Assembly (NCBI RefSeq): GCF_018130955.1
Contig: NZ_JAFCJM010000001.1
Location: 62,001-126,000, forward strand
Source of the DNA: Bradyrhizobium liaoningense
Lineage (GTDB): Bacteria; Pseudomonadota; Alphaproteobacteria; Rhizobiales; Xanthobacteraceae
DNA length: 64,000 nucleotides
Direction of reading: 5' to 3'
The translations under genes and the position numbers were made by a program. The notes beneath the pieces are model-generated. The model made no database searches. It saw only the letters and a list, made by a program, of their open reading frames with translations, and was not told the DNA's origin. This document shows positions 26,195 to 36,956 of this stretch, in pieces (the stretch's first letter is position 1; every line of letters starts with the position of its first letter).

Positions 26195-26220
26195 GAGGCT
26201 AGTTTTTGTGACTCGATAGA

Positions 26221-26240
26221 ATTTTGGAACGATCCAAAAT
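26221..26240. promoter_or_regulatory. LacI-type operator candidate at the regulator start
   Basis: ATTTTGGA and TCCAAAAT are perfect arms around ACGA. The core TTGGAACGATCCAA has the central CG typical of LacI/GalR operators such as TGGAACGTTCCA. It ends next to the ribosome binding site of the LacI gene, so it most likely mediates autoregulation and, with the site at 26133-26150, control of the divergent flavoprotein gene. Confidence 0.6.
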
Positions 26241-26250
26241 GGGAGGGCGA

Positions 26251-28322
<2,072 letters not shown>

Positions 28323-28325
28323 TCA

Positions 28326-29927
28326 ATGGCAAAACCGAGGGTACTTTCCGCCAGCGACGCAGCCGAACTCATTCCGGACGGCGCAATCGTCACGGTCTCG
28401 TCCTCGTCGGGTCTCGGTTGCCCCGACGCGGTTTTGGCGGCGATCGGTGCGCGCTTCGACGCGCACGGTCATCCCCGCCATTTGACGACGCTGCATCCAA
28501 TTGCCGCCGGCGACATGTGGGGCATCAAAGGCATCGATCACATCGCAAAGGCCGGTTGCCTCGCGCGCGTTCTTGCCGGCTCCTATCCTTCCGGGCCGTC
28601 TTCAGCGGAGCCGCCGGCGATCTGGAAGATGATCAGCGACGACGCGATTCCCTGTTACAATATTCCCTCCGGAATTCTGTTCGACATCCATCGCGAGGCG
28701 GCGGCGAAGCGGCCTGGCGTCCTGACCAAGGTCGGCATGGATACGTTCGTCGACCCCAACCATGAGGGGTGCGCGATGAACGCAAAGGCGCGTGTCGCCC
28801 CGATCGTCACCCGCGTGAATTTTGCCGGTGACGACTGGCTGTTCTTTCCGACCATCGTTCCCAACGTTGCCATCATCCGCGCGACCACGGCCGATGAGCG
28901 CGGCAACCTCTCCTACGAACATGAGGGAGGTATTCTCGGCCCGCTCGATCAGGCACTGAGCGTGCGCAACAATGGCGGCCTGGTGATTGCGCAGGTCAAA
29001 CGCCTCGCCGCCGCCGGATCATTGCGGCCGCATGACGTCGTTGTGCCGGGAGTCCTGGTCGACGTGATCGTCGTCGCGCCAGATCAGATGCAGACCACCA
29101 ACACGCCCTATGACCCTGCGATATCCGGCGAAATCTTCCACCCATTGTCGGCCTTCGGGGCGCCGGCGTTTGGCGTCGGCAAGACGATCGCGCGTCGCGT
29201 TGCCCAGGAACTGCGGGATGGCGATGCCGTCAACATCGGCTTCGGAATCTCCGCCAATGTGCCGCGCATCCTAATCGAGGAGGGCCATCACGGTGCCGTG
29301 ACCTGGATGATCGAGCAGGGCGCTGTCGGCGGCGTTCCGCTGCTCGATTTCCAGTTCGGCTGCGCCTCAAACGCAGAAGCGATCGTGCCGTCGCCGGCGC
29401 AATTCACCTATTTCCAGGGCGGCGGCTTCGACATGTCGTTGTTATCCTTCCTGCAGATCGATCGCCATGGCTGCGTCAACGTCTCCAAGCTTGGATCGCG
29501 TCCCCACGTGACGGCCGGTGCTGGCGGCTTTGTCGATATCACGGCGCGGGCGAAGCGGATTGTCTTCTCGGGCCTCTTCACGGCCGGCGCCGCGCTCGAA
29601 ATCGAGGACGGTACGCTTCACATCCGGCGCGAAGGCAAGGTCAGGAAGCTTGTCGAAGCCGTCGAGCAGATCTCCTTCTCGGGTCCCCGAGCCGTTCAGC
29701 AGGGGCAGGAGATTGTCTATGTCACCGAGCGTTGCGTGATGCGACTGGAAGCAGCGGGGCTGACCGTCCTGGAGATCGCACCGGGTGTCAATCTTGAGCG
29801 TGACGTGCTGGCGCAGTCCGAATTTCCGCTGCGCGTCGCGCCACAGCTGAAAACGATGGATGCAAACCTGTTCCATCCCGAGCCGATCAGGTTGCAGCTG
29901 CGTCCGGCAATGGAGGCGGTGCAATGA
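28326..29927 (+). CDS. Acyl-CoA:carboxylate CoA-transferase (class I, YdiF-like)
   Basis: This 533-residue protein fuses the alpha and beta halves of a class I CoA-transferase. The N-terminal half has VTVSSSSGLGCPDAVLAAIG. The C-terminal half has VNIGFGISANVPRIL and the catalytic Glu region MIEQGAVGGVPLLDFQFG. Such enzymes swap CoA between acetyl- or succinyl-CoA and a short or medium carboxylate. It overlaps the enoyl-CoA hydratase gene by four bases, so the pair should act on one CoA-bound intermediate. That is unusual in an operon otherwise resembling sugar catabolism. Confidence 0.9.
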   Translation: MAKPRVLSASDAAELIPDGAIVTVSSSSGLGCPDAVLAAIGARFDAHGHPRHLTTLHPIAAGDMWGIKGIDHIAKAGCLARVLAGSYPSGPSSAEPPAIWKMISDDAIPCYNIPSGILFDIHREAAAKRPGVLTKVGMDTFVDPNHEGCAMNAKARVAPIVTRVNFAGDDWLFFPTIVPNVAIIRATTADERGNLSYEHEGGILGPLDQALSVRNNGGLVIAQVKRLAAAGSLRPHDVVVPGVLVDVIVVAPDQMQTTNTPYDPAISGEIFHPLSAFGAPAFGVGKTIARRVAQELRDGDAVNIGFGISANVPRILIEEGHHGAVTWMIEQGAVGGVPLLDFQFGCASNAEAIVPSPAQFTYFQGGGFDMSLLSFLQIDRHGCVNVSKLGSRPHVTAGAGGFVDITARAKRIVFSGLFTAGAALEIEDGTLHIRREGKVRKLVEAVEQISFSGPRAVQQGQEIVYVTERCVMRLEAAGLTVLEIAPGVNLERDVLAQSEFPLRVAPQLKTMDANLFHPEPIRLQLRPAMEAVQ

Positions 29928-30697
29928 GCCCGTTCGTGCAGCTTTCATTCGACGGCCCGTTGGCGCGATTGACGCTGACGCGTGGCGACAAGCTCAATGC
30001 GCTCGATCAGGCCATGATCCACGCGCTTGCTGATGCGGCGCGTACGATCGAGGAGACGGATCAAGTGCGCGTCACGATCCTGAGTGGTGAGGGCAAGGCG
30101 TTTTGCGCCGGCGGAGACATCGGCGCCTGGGGTGCCCTGCCGCCGCTTGAGATGTGGCGTAGCTGGACACGTGCCGGTCATCGCGCATTCGAAGCACTGG
30201 CGCGGCTACGCACGCCCCTGATCGTTGCGCTGACGGGTCACGCCTTCGGCGGCGGTCTCGAACTGGCGGCGGCCGGCGATTTTCGTATTGCCGAGCGCGG
30301 CGTCCAACTGGGCTTGCCCGAGACTGGCCTCGGCATGGCGCCCGGCTGGTCGGGATCGCAGCGGCTGGTCCGCCGTTTCGGTGCGTCGGTCGTTCGCCGC
30401 ATGGCACTGGCCGGACAACTGTTCGAGGGCGACGCCGCGCTTGCGCTCGGCCTTGTCGATGAGATCGCAGAACCCGGTCAAGGATTGGCGCGCGCGGAGG
30501 CCATGGCTGCCGATGTCGCCCGGCGCGGTCCGATCGCTGTCCAGATCGTCAAGGCAATGATCAACTTTGCTGAAGGCGAGGATCTCGATGCACCGATCGA
30601 GGGGCTCGCGGGCGGGCTGACGGCGATGACACAAGATCTGGCGGAAGGCGTTGCGGCGTTTCGAGCCAAACGCCCGCCGACGTTCCGCAACATCTGA
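29924..30697 (+). CDS. Enoyl-CoA hydratase/isomerase family protein
   Basis: This 257-residue crotonase-fold protein shows the oxyanion-hole segments SGEGKAFCAGGDIGAWG (about residues 53-69) and ALTGHAFGGGLELAAAGDFRIAE, and a catalytic Glu region near LGLPETGLGMAPGWSGSQRL. It would hydrate or isomerise an unsaturated acyl-CoA. It starts inside the stop of the CoA-transferase (ATGA) and ends the first part of the island; an ABC importer operon starts about 240 bases downstream. Confidence 0.9.
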   Translation: MSPFVQLSFDGPLARLTLTRGDKLNALDQAMIHALADAARTIEETDQVRVTILSGEGKAFCAGGDIGAWGALPPLEMWRSWTRAGHRAFEALARLRTPLIVALTGHAFGGGLELAAAGDFRIAERGVQLGLPETGLGMAPGWSGSQRLVRRFGASVVRRMALAGQLFEGDAALALGLVDEIAEPGQGLARAEAMAADVARRGPIAVQIVKAMINFAEGEDLDAPIEGLAGGLTAMTQDLAEGVAAFRAKRPPTFRNI

Positions 30698-30938
30698 AGG
30701 ATCTGGAGCCGTGAGCGCATTCTCGTCAGGATTGTTCAATGACCGGATTTTGCGGTCCGCGCTCGGGCGAGGCGCTGTCGGCGCCATTCCGAGCAAAATC
30801 AACGTTCACAAAGGTTCGCGCATGAGCTGATGCTCCCGCGGATCTGACCTGAACCAAGAAAATCGGAAGTCAAGCAAGGCTTCCAAAACGGTGCCGGACC
30901 GAATCCGGTGGGAGTGTACGCCCTGGAAGGTAGAACAA

Positions 30939-32204
30939 ATGAAACCTCGTAGTCTGTTATTGACGAGCGCGATGGCCGCTTCGGTCCTCGGCTTTGCCAC
31001 GGCCGCAACCGCGGCCGACCTCAAGGAAGTGCAGATGCTGCACTGGTGGACCTCAGGCGGCGAGGCGGCTGCGCTGAACGTCCTGAAGCAGGACCTCACC
31101 AAGGAAGGATATACGTGGAAGGACGTGCCCGTTGCCGGTGGCGGCGGGGCAGGCGCCATGACGACGCTGAAGGCGATGGTCGCCGCCGGCAATCCGCCGA
31201 CCGCGTCCCAGATTCTCGGCTATTTCGCGCTCGACTATGCGGAGGCCGGCAAGCTCGGCGACATCACGGCGATCGCAACCAAGGAGGGTTGGGACAAGCT
31301 CGTCCCGACGGCGTTGCAGAAGTTCACGACCACCAACGGCAAGTGGGATGCCGTGCCGGTCAATATCCACTCCGTCAACTGGATCTGGCTCAACAAGGCC
31401 GTGATGGAGAAGATCGGCGGTACCGAACCCAAGACCTTCGACGACTTCGTGGCGCTGCTCGACAAGGCAAAGGCGGCGAACGTCATTCCGCTGGCGCTTG
31501 GCGGTCAGCCCTGGCAGGAAGCCACCATGTTCGACTCGGTCGTCGCATCCACCGGCGGCATCGACTTCTACAAGAAGGCCTTCATCGATCTCGATGAATC
31601 GGCCCTGAAGTCGGACACCATGAAGAAGGCCTTCGACAACCTCGCCAAGCTTCGCTCCTACACCGATCCGAACTACGCCGGCCGCGACTGGAACCTGGCC
31701 ACGGCGATGGTGATCAAGGGCGATGCGCTCGTGCAGGTGATGGGCGACTGGGCCAAGGGCGAGTTCAGGGCGGCCAACAAGGAAGCCGGCAAGGATTTCA
31801 TCTGCTACCGCTTCCCGGGTACCGACGGCGCAGTGATCTACAACAGCGACATGTTCGCGATCTTCAATGTGTCGGCCGATCGCAAGGCGGCACAAGCGGC
31901 GATGGCGACGGCGACCATGAGCAAGAGCTTCCAGTCCGCCTTCAACGTCATCAAAGGCTCGGTGCCGGCCCGCATGGATGTGCCGGATACCGACTTCGAC
32001 ATGTGCGGCAAGAAAGGCATCGCCGACGTCAAATCTGCCAACTCGAATGGAAAGTTCCTTGGATCGCTGGCGCAGAACTACGCTCAGCCCCCGGCAGTTG
32101 CCGCGGCATATGACGATGTTGTCACCAAGTTCTTCCATGGCGAGATCAAGACGTCTGACGCCGCTGTGACCGAACTGGTCAAGGCAATAAAGAGCGCCAA
32201 ATAG
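30939..32204 (+). CDS. Sugar ABC transporter substrate-binding protein (glucose/mannose type)
   Basis: This 421-residue precursor starts [16 protein letters not shown] with a signal peptide ending in TAATAADL. The mature start [21 protein letters not shown], with its paired Trp, followed by [25 protein letters not shown], is characteristic of the GtsA-type glucose-binding proteins. GGAAGG precedes ATG 30939. It delivers a hexose-like substrate to the two permeases downstream. The operon sits directly after LacI-linked catabolic genes, so it probably imports their substrate. Confidence 0.9.
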   Translation: MKPRSLLLTSAMAASVLGFATAATAADLKEVQMLHWWTSGGEAAALNVLKQDLTKEGYTWKDVPVAGGGGAGAMTTLKAMVAAGNPPTASQILGYFALDYAEAGKLGDITAIATKEGWDKLVPTALQKFTTTNGKWDAVPVNIHSVNWIWLNKAVMEKIGGTEPKTFDDFVALLDKAKAANVIPLALGGQPWQEATMFDSVVASTGGIDFYKKAFIDLDESALKSDTMKKAFDNLAKLRSYTDPNYAGRDWNLATAMVIKGDALVQVMGDWAKGEFRAANKEAGKDFICYRFPGTDGAVIYNSDMFAIFNVSADRKAAQAAMATATMSKSFQSAFNVIKGSVPARMDVPDTDFDMCGKKGIADVKSANSNGKFLGSLAQNYAQPPAVAAAYDDVVTKFFHGEIKTSDAAVTELVKAIKSAK

Positions 32205-32216
32205 CGCGTTCGTGCT

Positions 32217-32248
32217 CATGCCTCTCTCCCTCGTTGGGGAGAGGCATG
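32217..32248 (+). terminator. Intercistronic hairpin between binding-protein and permease genes
   Basis: Arms CATGCCTCTC and GAGAGGCATG are perfect. Inner CCC and GGGG extend the stem with one bulge around a TCGTT loop. It lies 13 bases after the binding-protein stop and about 108 bases before the permease start. It probably stabilises the upstream message and reduces readthrough into the permease genes. Confidence 0.6.
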
Positions 32249-32355
32249 GACGATCGGTTTGTTGGTAGGCACGTTGCATCCGATCCGCAATTGCCTTCAG
32301 AGCAACGGTGCATAGGCGAGCACGATCCGCCGCCTTTAGATGACGGAAGGTGTCC

Positions 32356-33303
32356 ATGGCTGTAACAACCGTTTCCGGCGCCGTAACCGATCGCGGGCGA
32401 CGCATCACTCTGCGGACGCGCCTTCAAGGTCTCGTGCCGAAGCTCGTTTTGGCGCCTTCGTTCCTACTCGTTTTGATTTTCGTATACGGCTTCAACCTCT
32501 GGACGGTATTTCTGTCGTTTACGAATTCAAGGGCGTTCACGAGTACCAAGCTGATCGGCTTCGCCAACTACGAAAAACTTTGGACCTGGACGTTCGAGAG
32601 CGACCCACCGTCGAGCTGGTACACCGCGATTGTCAACATCGGCATTTTCGGCGGACTCTATATCGTCTTTTGTCTCGCACTCGGCCTGACCCTGGCGATC
32701 CTGCTGGATCAGAAGATCCGCGGCGAGGGAATTCTCCGCCCGATCTATCTCTATCCGCTGGCGCTGTCGTTCATCGTCACCGGTACGGCGTGGAAGCTGT
32801 TTCTCGATCCGGGCATCGGGCTCGAAAAAGCCGTCCACGATTGGGGCTGGACCAGTTTCAAGTTCGATTGGGTCGTCAATCCCCGCATGATGATCTACTG
32901 CGTCGCGATTGCGGGTATCTGGCAGACTTCCGGCTTTGTCATGGCGATGTTTCTTGCCGGCCTGCGAGGCGTGGACGGCGAGATCCTGAAGGCTGCGCAA
33001 ATCGACGGCGCTTCCACCTATGCGACCTACCGGCGGATCGTGATCCCGATCATGCGGCCGGTCTTTCTCTCCGCGATTATCGTGCTCGCACACATGGCGA
33101 TCAAATCCTACGACCTCGTGCTGTCGGTCACCGGCAAGAATCCGGGCGGGGCCGCCGAGCTGCCGTCGACCTTCATGTATTCCTATACGTTCACCCGCAA
33201 TCAGATGGGGGTGGGCTCCACCAGCGCGGTCATCATGCTGATGACGATCGCCGCGATAATGATTCCCTACCTTTACTCGGAACTGCGGGAGAAGCGTCAA
33301 TGA
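32356..33303 (+). CDS. Sugar ABC transporter permease (GtsB-like)
   Basis: This permease of 315 residues has six helices. The EAA loop reads LKAAQIDGASTYATYRRIVIP. The N-terminal part, KLVLAPSFLLVLIFVYGFNLWTVFLSF, is typical of glucose-type MalF homologs. ATG 32356 has GGAAGG eight bases upstream; an in-frame GTG at 32350 is less likely. Its stop overlaps the next start (ATGA). Confidence 0.88.
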   Translation: MAVTTVSGAVTDRGRRITLRTRLQGLVPKLVLAPSFLLVLIFVYGFNLWTVFLSFTNSRAFTSTKLIGFANYEKLWTWTFESDPPSSWYTAIVNIGIFGGLYIVFCLALGLTLAILLDQKIRGEGILRPIYLYPLALSFIVTGTAWKLFLDPGIGLEKAVHDWGWTSFKFDWVVNPRMMIYCVAIAGIWQTSGFVMAMFLAGLRGVDGEILKAAQIDGASTYATYRRIVIPIMRPVFLSAIIVLAHMAIKSYDLVLSVTGKNPGGAAELPSTFMYSYTFTRNQMGVGSTSAVIMLMTIAAIMIPYLYSELREKRQ

Positions 33304-34247
33304 CCGCCGCAGATCTGGTCGCCGCGCCGCGGCGCCGAAACTACTCGAGCCAATCCATTGTCACGCGCGTTGTGATCTACGGGCTGTTGGGCTTTTTCGC
33401 GATCATCTATCTGGTACCGCTCATCGTGATGGTGATGACGTCGTTGAAGCCACTCGACGAAGTCACCGGCGGTAACATGTTTGCGTTGCCGAAATCGTTG
33501 ACGTTCGCCCCCTGGACCAGGGCCTGGGGGGAAGCCGCCATCGGCGTGTCCGACACCGCGGGCATCAGCGGCTATTTCATGAACTCGATCAAGATGGTCG
33601 TGCCGGCGGTCGTGATCTCGACGCTGCTCGGCGCATTGAACGGCTATGTCCTCACCAAATGGCGCTTCCCCGGCCACAAACTGGTGTTCGGCATGATGCT
33701 GTTCGCCTGTTTCATCCCGTTCCAGTCGGTCATCATTCCGATGGCGGTGATCCTCGGGCTGTTGGGCCAGATCGGCAATCAACTGATCGATACGTTCGGC
33801 TTTTCCTTCGGTTTCGGCAATCCGACAGTCAATCTGGTGCTTTGCCATGTCGTCTATGGCCTTGGCTTCACGACGTTGTTCTTCCGGAATTATTACGAGG
33901 CGTTTCCGACGGAACTGGTGAAGGCGGCGATGATCGACGGTGCCAGTTTCTTCCAGATCTTCCGACGCGTCCTGCTGCCGAACTCGACCCCGATCATCAT
34001 CGTCACCGTGATCTACCAGTTCACAAACATCTGGAACGATTTCCTGTTCGGCTCGACCTTTGCGGCCGGTGACCAGTCGCCGATGACGGTCGCGCTGAAC
34101 AACCTCGTCAATACCTCGACCGGGGTCGTCGAATACAACGTCAACATGGCTGCGGCGATCATCGCCGCGGCGCCCACCTTGTTCGTCTATGTCGTCGCAG
34201 GCCGCTACTTCGTGCGCGGGCTGATGGCAGGCGCGGTGAAAGGATAG
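33300..34247 (+). CDS. Sugar ABC transporter permease (GtsC-like)
   Basis: This 315-residue permease has six helices. The EAA loop reads VKAAMIDGASFFQIFRRVLLP. Together with the preceding gene it forms the membrane channel of a glucose-type importer. It starts within the stop of the first permease and ends three bases before the ATPase gene, so all subunits are tightly coupled. Confidence 0.88.
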   Translation: MTAADLVAAPRRRNYSSQSIVTRVVIYGLLGFFAIIYLVPLIVMVMTSLKPLDEVTGGNMFALPKSLTFAPWTRAWGEAAIGVSDTAGISGYFMNSIKMVVPAVVISTLLGALNGYVLTKWRFPGHKLVFGMMLFACFIPFQSVIIPMAVILGLLGQIGNQLIDTFGFSFGFGNPTVNLVLCHVVYGLGFTTLFFRNYYEAFPTELVKAAMIDGASFFQIFRRVLLPNSTPIIIVTVIYQFTNIWNDFLFGSTFAAGDQSPMTVALNNLVNTSTGVVEYNVNMAAAIIAAAPTLFVYVVAGRYFVRGLMAGAVKG

Positions 34248-34250
34248 AAC

Positions 34251-35363
34251 ATGGCGTTCCTCGAGATAAACGGGCTTCGCAAGCGCTACGGGGCGCTGGA
34301 GGTCCTGAAGGGTATCGATTTGACGCTCGACAAGGGCGGCTTCCTCGTGCTGATCGGCCCTTCGGGTTGTGGCAAGTCCACTCTCCTCGGCACCATTGCG
34401 GGCCTGGAGTCGATCAGTGCCGGCAAGATCAGCATCGAGGGTCAGCAGATCAATGACCTGCATCCATCGAAGCGCGACATCGCGATGGTGTTTCAGTCCT
34501 ACGCGCTTTATCCCAACATGACGGTCGCCGAGAACATGGCGTTCGGCATGGAAATGCGCGGTGTGGCGAGGCCCGAACGCGAGAAGGCCGTCGCCGAGGT
34601 CGCAAAGACCCTGCAATTGGAGCATCTTCTCAAGCGCCGTCCGAGCCAGCTGTCGGGAGGACAGCGCCAGCGCGTCGCAATGGGGCGCGCACTGGTTCGC
34701 CAGCCCCGGGTTTTCCTGTTCGACGAGCCGCTGTCCAATCTCGACGCAAAGCTGCGCGTCGACATGCGGGTCGAGATCAAGCGCCTGCACCAGCGAACAG
34801 GAGCCACGATCGTCTACGTCACCCACGATCAGATCGAAGCCATGACCCTTGCGACACGAATCGCCGTTCTGAAGGACGGCGAGCTTCAACAGGTCGGCAC
34901 GCCACAAGAAGTCTACAACACGCCGGCAAATCTGTTCGTCGCCGACTTCATGGGCTCGCCGTCGATGAATTTGCTGGAAGGCAAGGTCTCCAGATCGAAC
35001 GGCGCTGCCTCAGTCGTCATCGAACGCACGGGAACCGCTCCGATTGCATTTCCGGTTCCCACCAGCGCGAACGTGGAAGCGCTCGGGGAGGGCGCAAGGG
35101 TCATCTTCGGCATTCGTCCAGAAGCCGTCAGCGATGTCGAAAGTGTGAGCGCGAAATCGAAGAGCGTCACGACCTTCACGAGCGATGTCGAGATCGTCGA
35201 ACCGGCCGGATCGGATACGTTCGTGGTCACCTCGATCGCAGGCCGAGAGGTCACCGCGCGGATGCGGTCGGATTCCGACATTCGTGTCGGGCAGAGCCAG
35301 GTGTTTGCGCTGAACCTCGACAAGGCAGTCCTGTTCGACCCTGCTACGACGCACCGAATTTAA
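34251..35363 (+). CDS. Sugar ABC transporter ATP-binding protein (MalK/UgpC-like)
   Basis: This 370-residue ATPase has Walker A GPSGCGKST, a Q-loop in MVFQSYALYP, signature LSGGQRQRVAMGRAL, Walker B VFLFDEPLSNLD and a switch His in VTHDQIEAM. The C-terminal TOBE-like domain (from about residue 240) carries IFGIRPEAV. It powers the importer encoded by the three preceding genes. Only one ATPase is present, unlike the Dha-linked importer. Confidence 0.93.
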   Translation: MAFLEINGLRKRYGALEVLKGIDLTLDKGGFLVLIGPSGCGKSTLLGTIAGLESISAGKISIEGQQINDLHPSKRDIAMVFQSYALYPNMTVAENMAFGMEMRGVARPEREKAVAEVAKTLQLEHLLKRRPSQLSGGQRQRVAMGRALVRQPRVFLFDEPLSNLDAKLRVDMRVEIKRLHQRTGATIVYVTHDQIEAMTLATRIAVLKDGELQQVGTPQEVYNTPANLFVADFMGSPSMNLLEGKVSRSNGAASVVIERTGTAPIAFPVPTSANVEALGEGARVIFGIRPEAVSDVESVSAKSKSVTTFTSDVEIVEPAGSDTFVVTSIAGREVTARMRSDSDIRVGQSQVFALNLDKAVLFDPATTHRI

Positions 35364-35448
35364 GCTGCCGCTACCGACCCCTGTTGCTGACCGGCATGGG
35401 GACTGTTGGTCACTGCCATGAACGTCCTGTCGCGAGGAGCCGACGCTA

Positions 35449-36945
35449 TTGAGCCAAACCTCAAGTCCCGACGTGATCATCGTCGGATCAGGGATGGGTG
35501 GCGCGACGCTTGCTGCCGGCCTCGCGCCGACCGGCGCCCGTATCGTCATTCTGGAGCGCGGCGAACAGCTGAAAGATACGTCTGAGACGCGCGACGCGCG
35601 GGCCATCTTCCAAGACGGCTTTTATCGTCCAACCGAAACGTGGACAGACGGAGCGGGTCAGCCGTTCAACCCCGGCAACTATTATTATGTCGGCGGAAAC
35701 AGCAAGTTCTACGGGGCGGTTCTGATCCGATATCGCGCCTGCGACTTCCATCCGATTGCGCACGCCGAAGGGAAGACTCCAGGCTGGCCGTTCGACTACG
35801 ACGAATTGGAGCCTTGGTACACGAAAGCCGAGGGCCTTTATCGCGTCTGCGGTGAGCTCGGCGATGATCCCACGGAACCGCGTCATTCCGCACCCTATCC
35901 TTTGCCAGCCATCCCTGATGAGCCGGCGATCGCCGCAACCCGCGAACGACTGCGGCGAGCGGGATTGCACCCGGCGTCGCTCCCTCTGGGTGTCGACATC
36001 AGGGCCTGGATGAAACGCGCGGCAACGCCCTGGGACGCGTTTCCTGATGCGCGGACCGGGAAGATGGACGCCGAGACATGCGGGCTTACCGCCGCGCTCG
36101 CGCATCCCAACGTCACGCTGAAAACGGGCGCGAAGGTCCAGCGCCTGATCATGGCGCCCGACGGCAAGCACGCCGAAGGCGTCGAATGCGACATCGGCGG
36201 CGAGCGGCACCTTCTGAAGGCCGGGCTGATCGTGCTTTCCGCCGGCGCGGTCAATTCGGCTGCGCTATTGTTGCGGTCTTCGGAGCGCGGCGTTGCCAAC
36301 AAAAGCGGCAAAGTCGGCCGGCATTTCATGAACCACAATTCGTCGGCCATATTGGCGGTCGACCCGCGAACGATCAACGACTCGGTCTATCAGAAGACGT
36401 TCGGTGTCAATGATTTCTATCTCGACGACGGGGCGGGCGGGCCGCCGCTCGGCAACATCCAGCTGCTCGGTCGGGTAAGCGGTCAGATCCTCAAGGCCAA
36501 TCTGCGTCAGGTGCCTGAATTCGCATTGAACTGGCTCAGTCGGCACGCTGTCGACTTCTACGCCATGAGCGAGGATCTGCCCGATCCCGACAGCCGCGTC
36601 ACGCTTGATGGCGCCGGAATTCGGTTGGATTGGAAACGCAGCAACTGGGCTTCGCATCTTGCCCTGGTCGCGAAATTGCGCGAGCGGCTTCGCGCCGCGG
36701 GCTACCCGATCGTGCTCGCGCGTGCGTTCGACCGCCGGACGCCGTCACATCAGTGCGGCACGGTGCGGATCGGCCTCGATCCCGCAGAGGCGCCGCTCGA
36801 TCCGTATTGCCGTGCCCACGACCATCCAAATCTTTTCGTGGTCGACGCCTCGTGCCTGCCGACGTCGGCGGCGGTCAACCCGGCGCTGACCATCGCAGCC
36901 CAGGCGCTTCGCGTCGCTAGCCACATTGCCGGCAAGGATATTTGA
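35449..36945 (+). CDS. GMC-family oxidoreductase (FAD-dependent sugar/alcohol dehydrogenase)
   Basis: This 498-residue flavoprotein has an N-terminal FAD motif, PDVIIVGSGMGGATLAAGLA, and the C-terminal GMC_oxred_C pattern with the catalytic His region SHQCGTVRIG and the FAD-closing motif VDASCLPTSAAVNPALTIAA. This subtype resembles bacterial sugar and glucoside dehydrogenases rather than choline dehydrogenase. It starts at a TTG (35449) with GAGGAG about nine bases upstream. It follows the importer ATPase gene by 85 bases and precedes a second GMC gene by 11 bases, suggesting sequential oxidation of the imported sugar. No signal peptide is seen. Confidence 0.85.
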   Translation: MSQTSSPDVIIVGSGMGGATLAAGLAPTGARIVILERGEQLKDTSETRDARAIFQDGFYRPTETWTDGAGQPFNPGNYYYVGGNSKFYGAVLIRYRACDFHPIAHAEGKTPGWPFDYDELEPWYTKAEGLYRVCGELGDDPTEPRHSAPYPLPAIPDEPAIAATRERLRRAGLHPASLPLGVDIRAWMKRAATPWDAFPDARTGKMDAETCGLTAALAHPNVTLKTGAKVQRLIMAPDGKHAEGVECDIGGERHLLKAGLIVLSAGAVNSAALLLRSSERGVANKSGKVGRHFMNHNSSAILAVDPRTINDSVYQKTFGVNDFYLDDGAGGPPLGNIQLLGRVSGQILKANLRQVPEFALNWLSRHAVDFYAMSEDLPDPDSRVTLDGAGIRLDWKRSNWASHLALVAKLRERLRAAGYPIVLARAFDRRTPSHQCGTVRIGLDPAEAPLDPYCRAHDHPNLFVVDASCLPTSAAVNPALTIAAQALRVASHIAGKDI

Positions 36946-36956
36946 CCGGAGGACCA

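Noticed and set aside
32340..33299. Long 5' extension that would fuse the second sugar permease to upstream sequence
   Set aside because: The extension reads the first permease gene in the wrong frame; the true start is ATG 33300 overlapping its stop.
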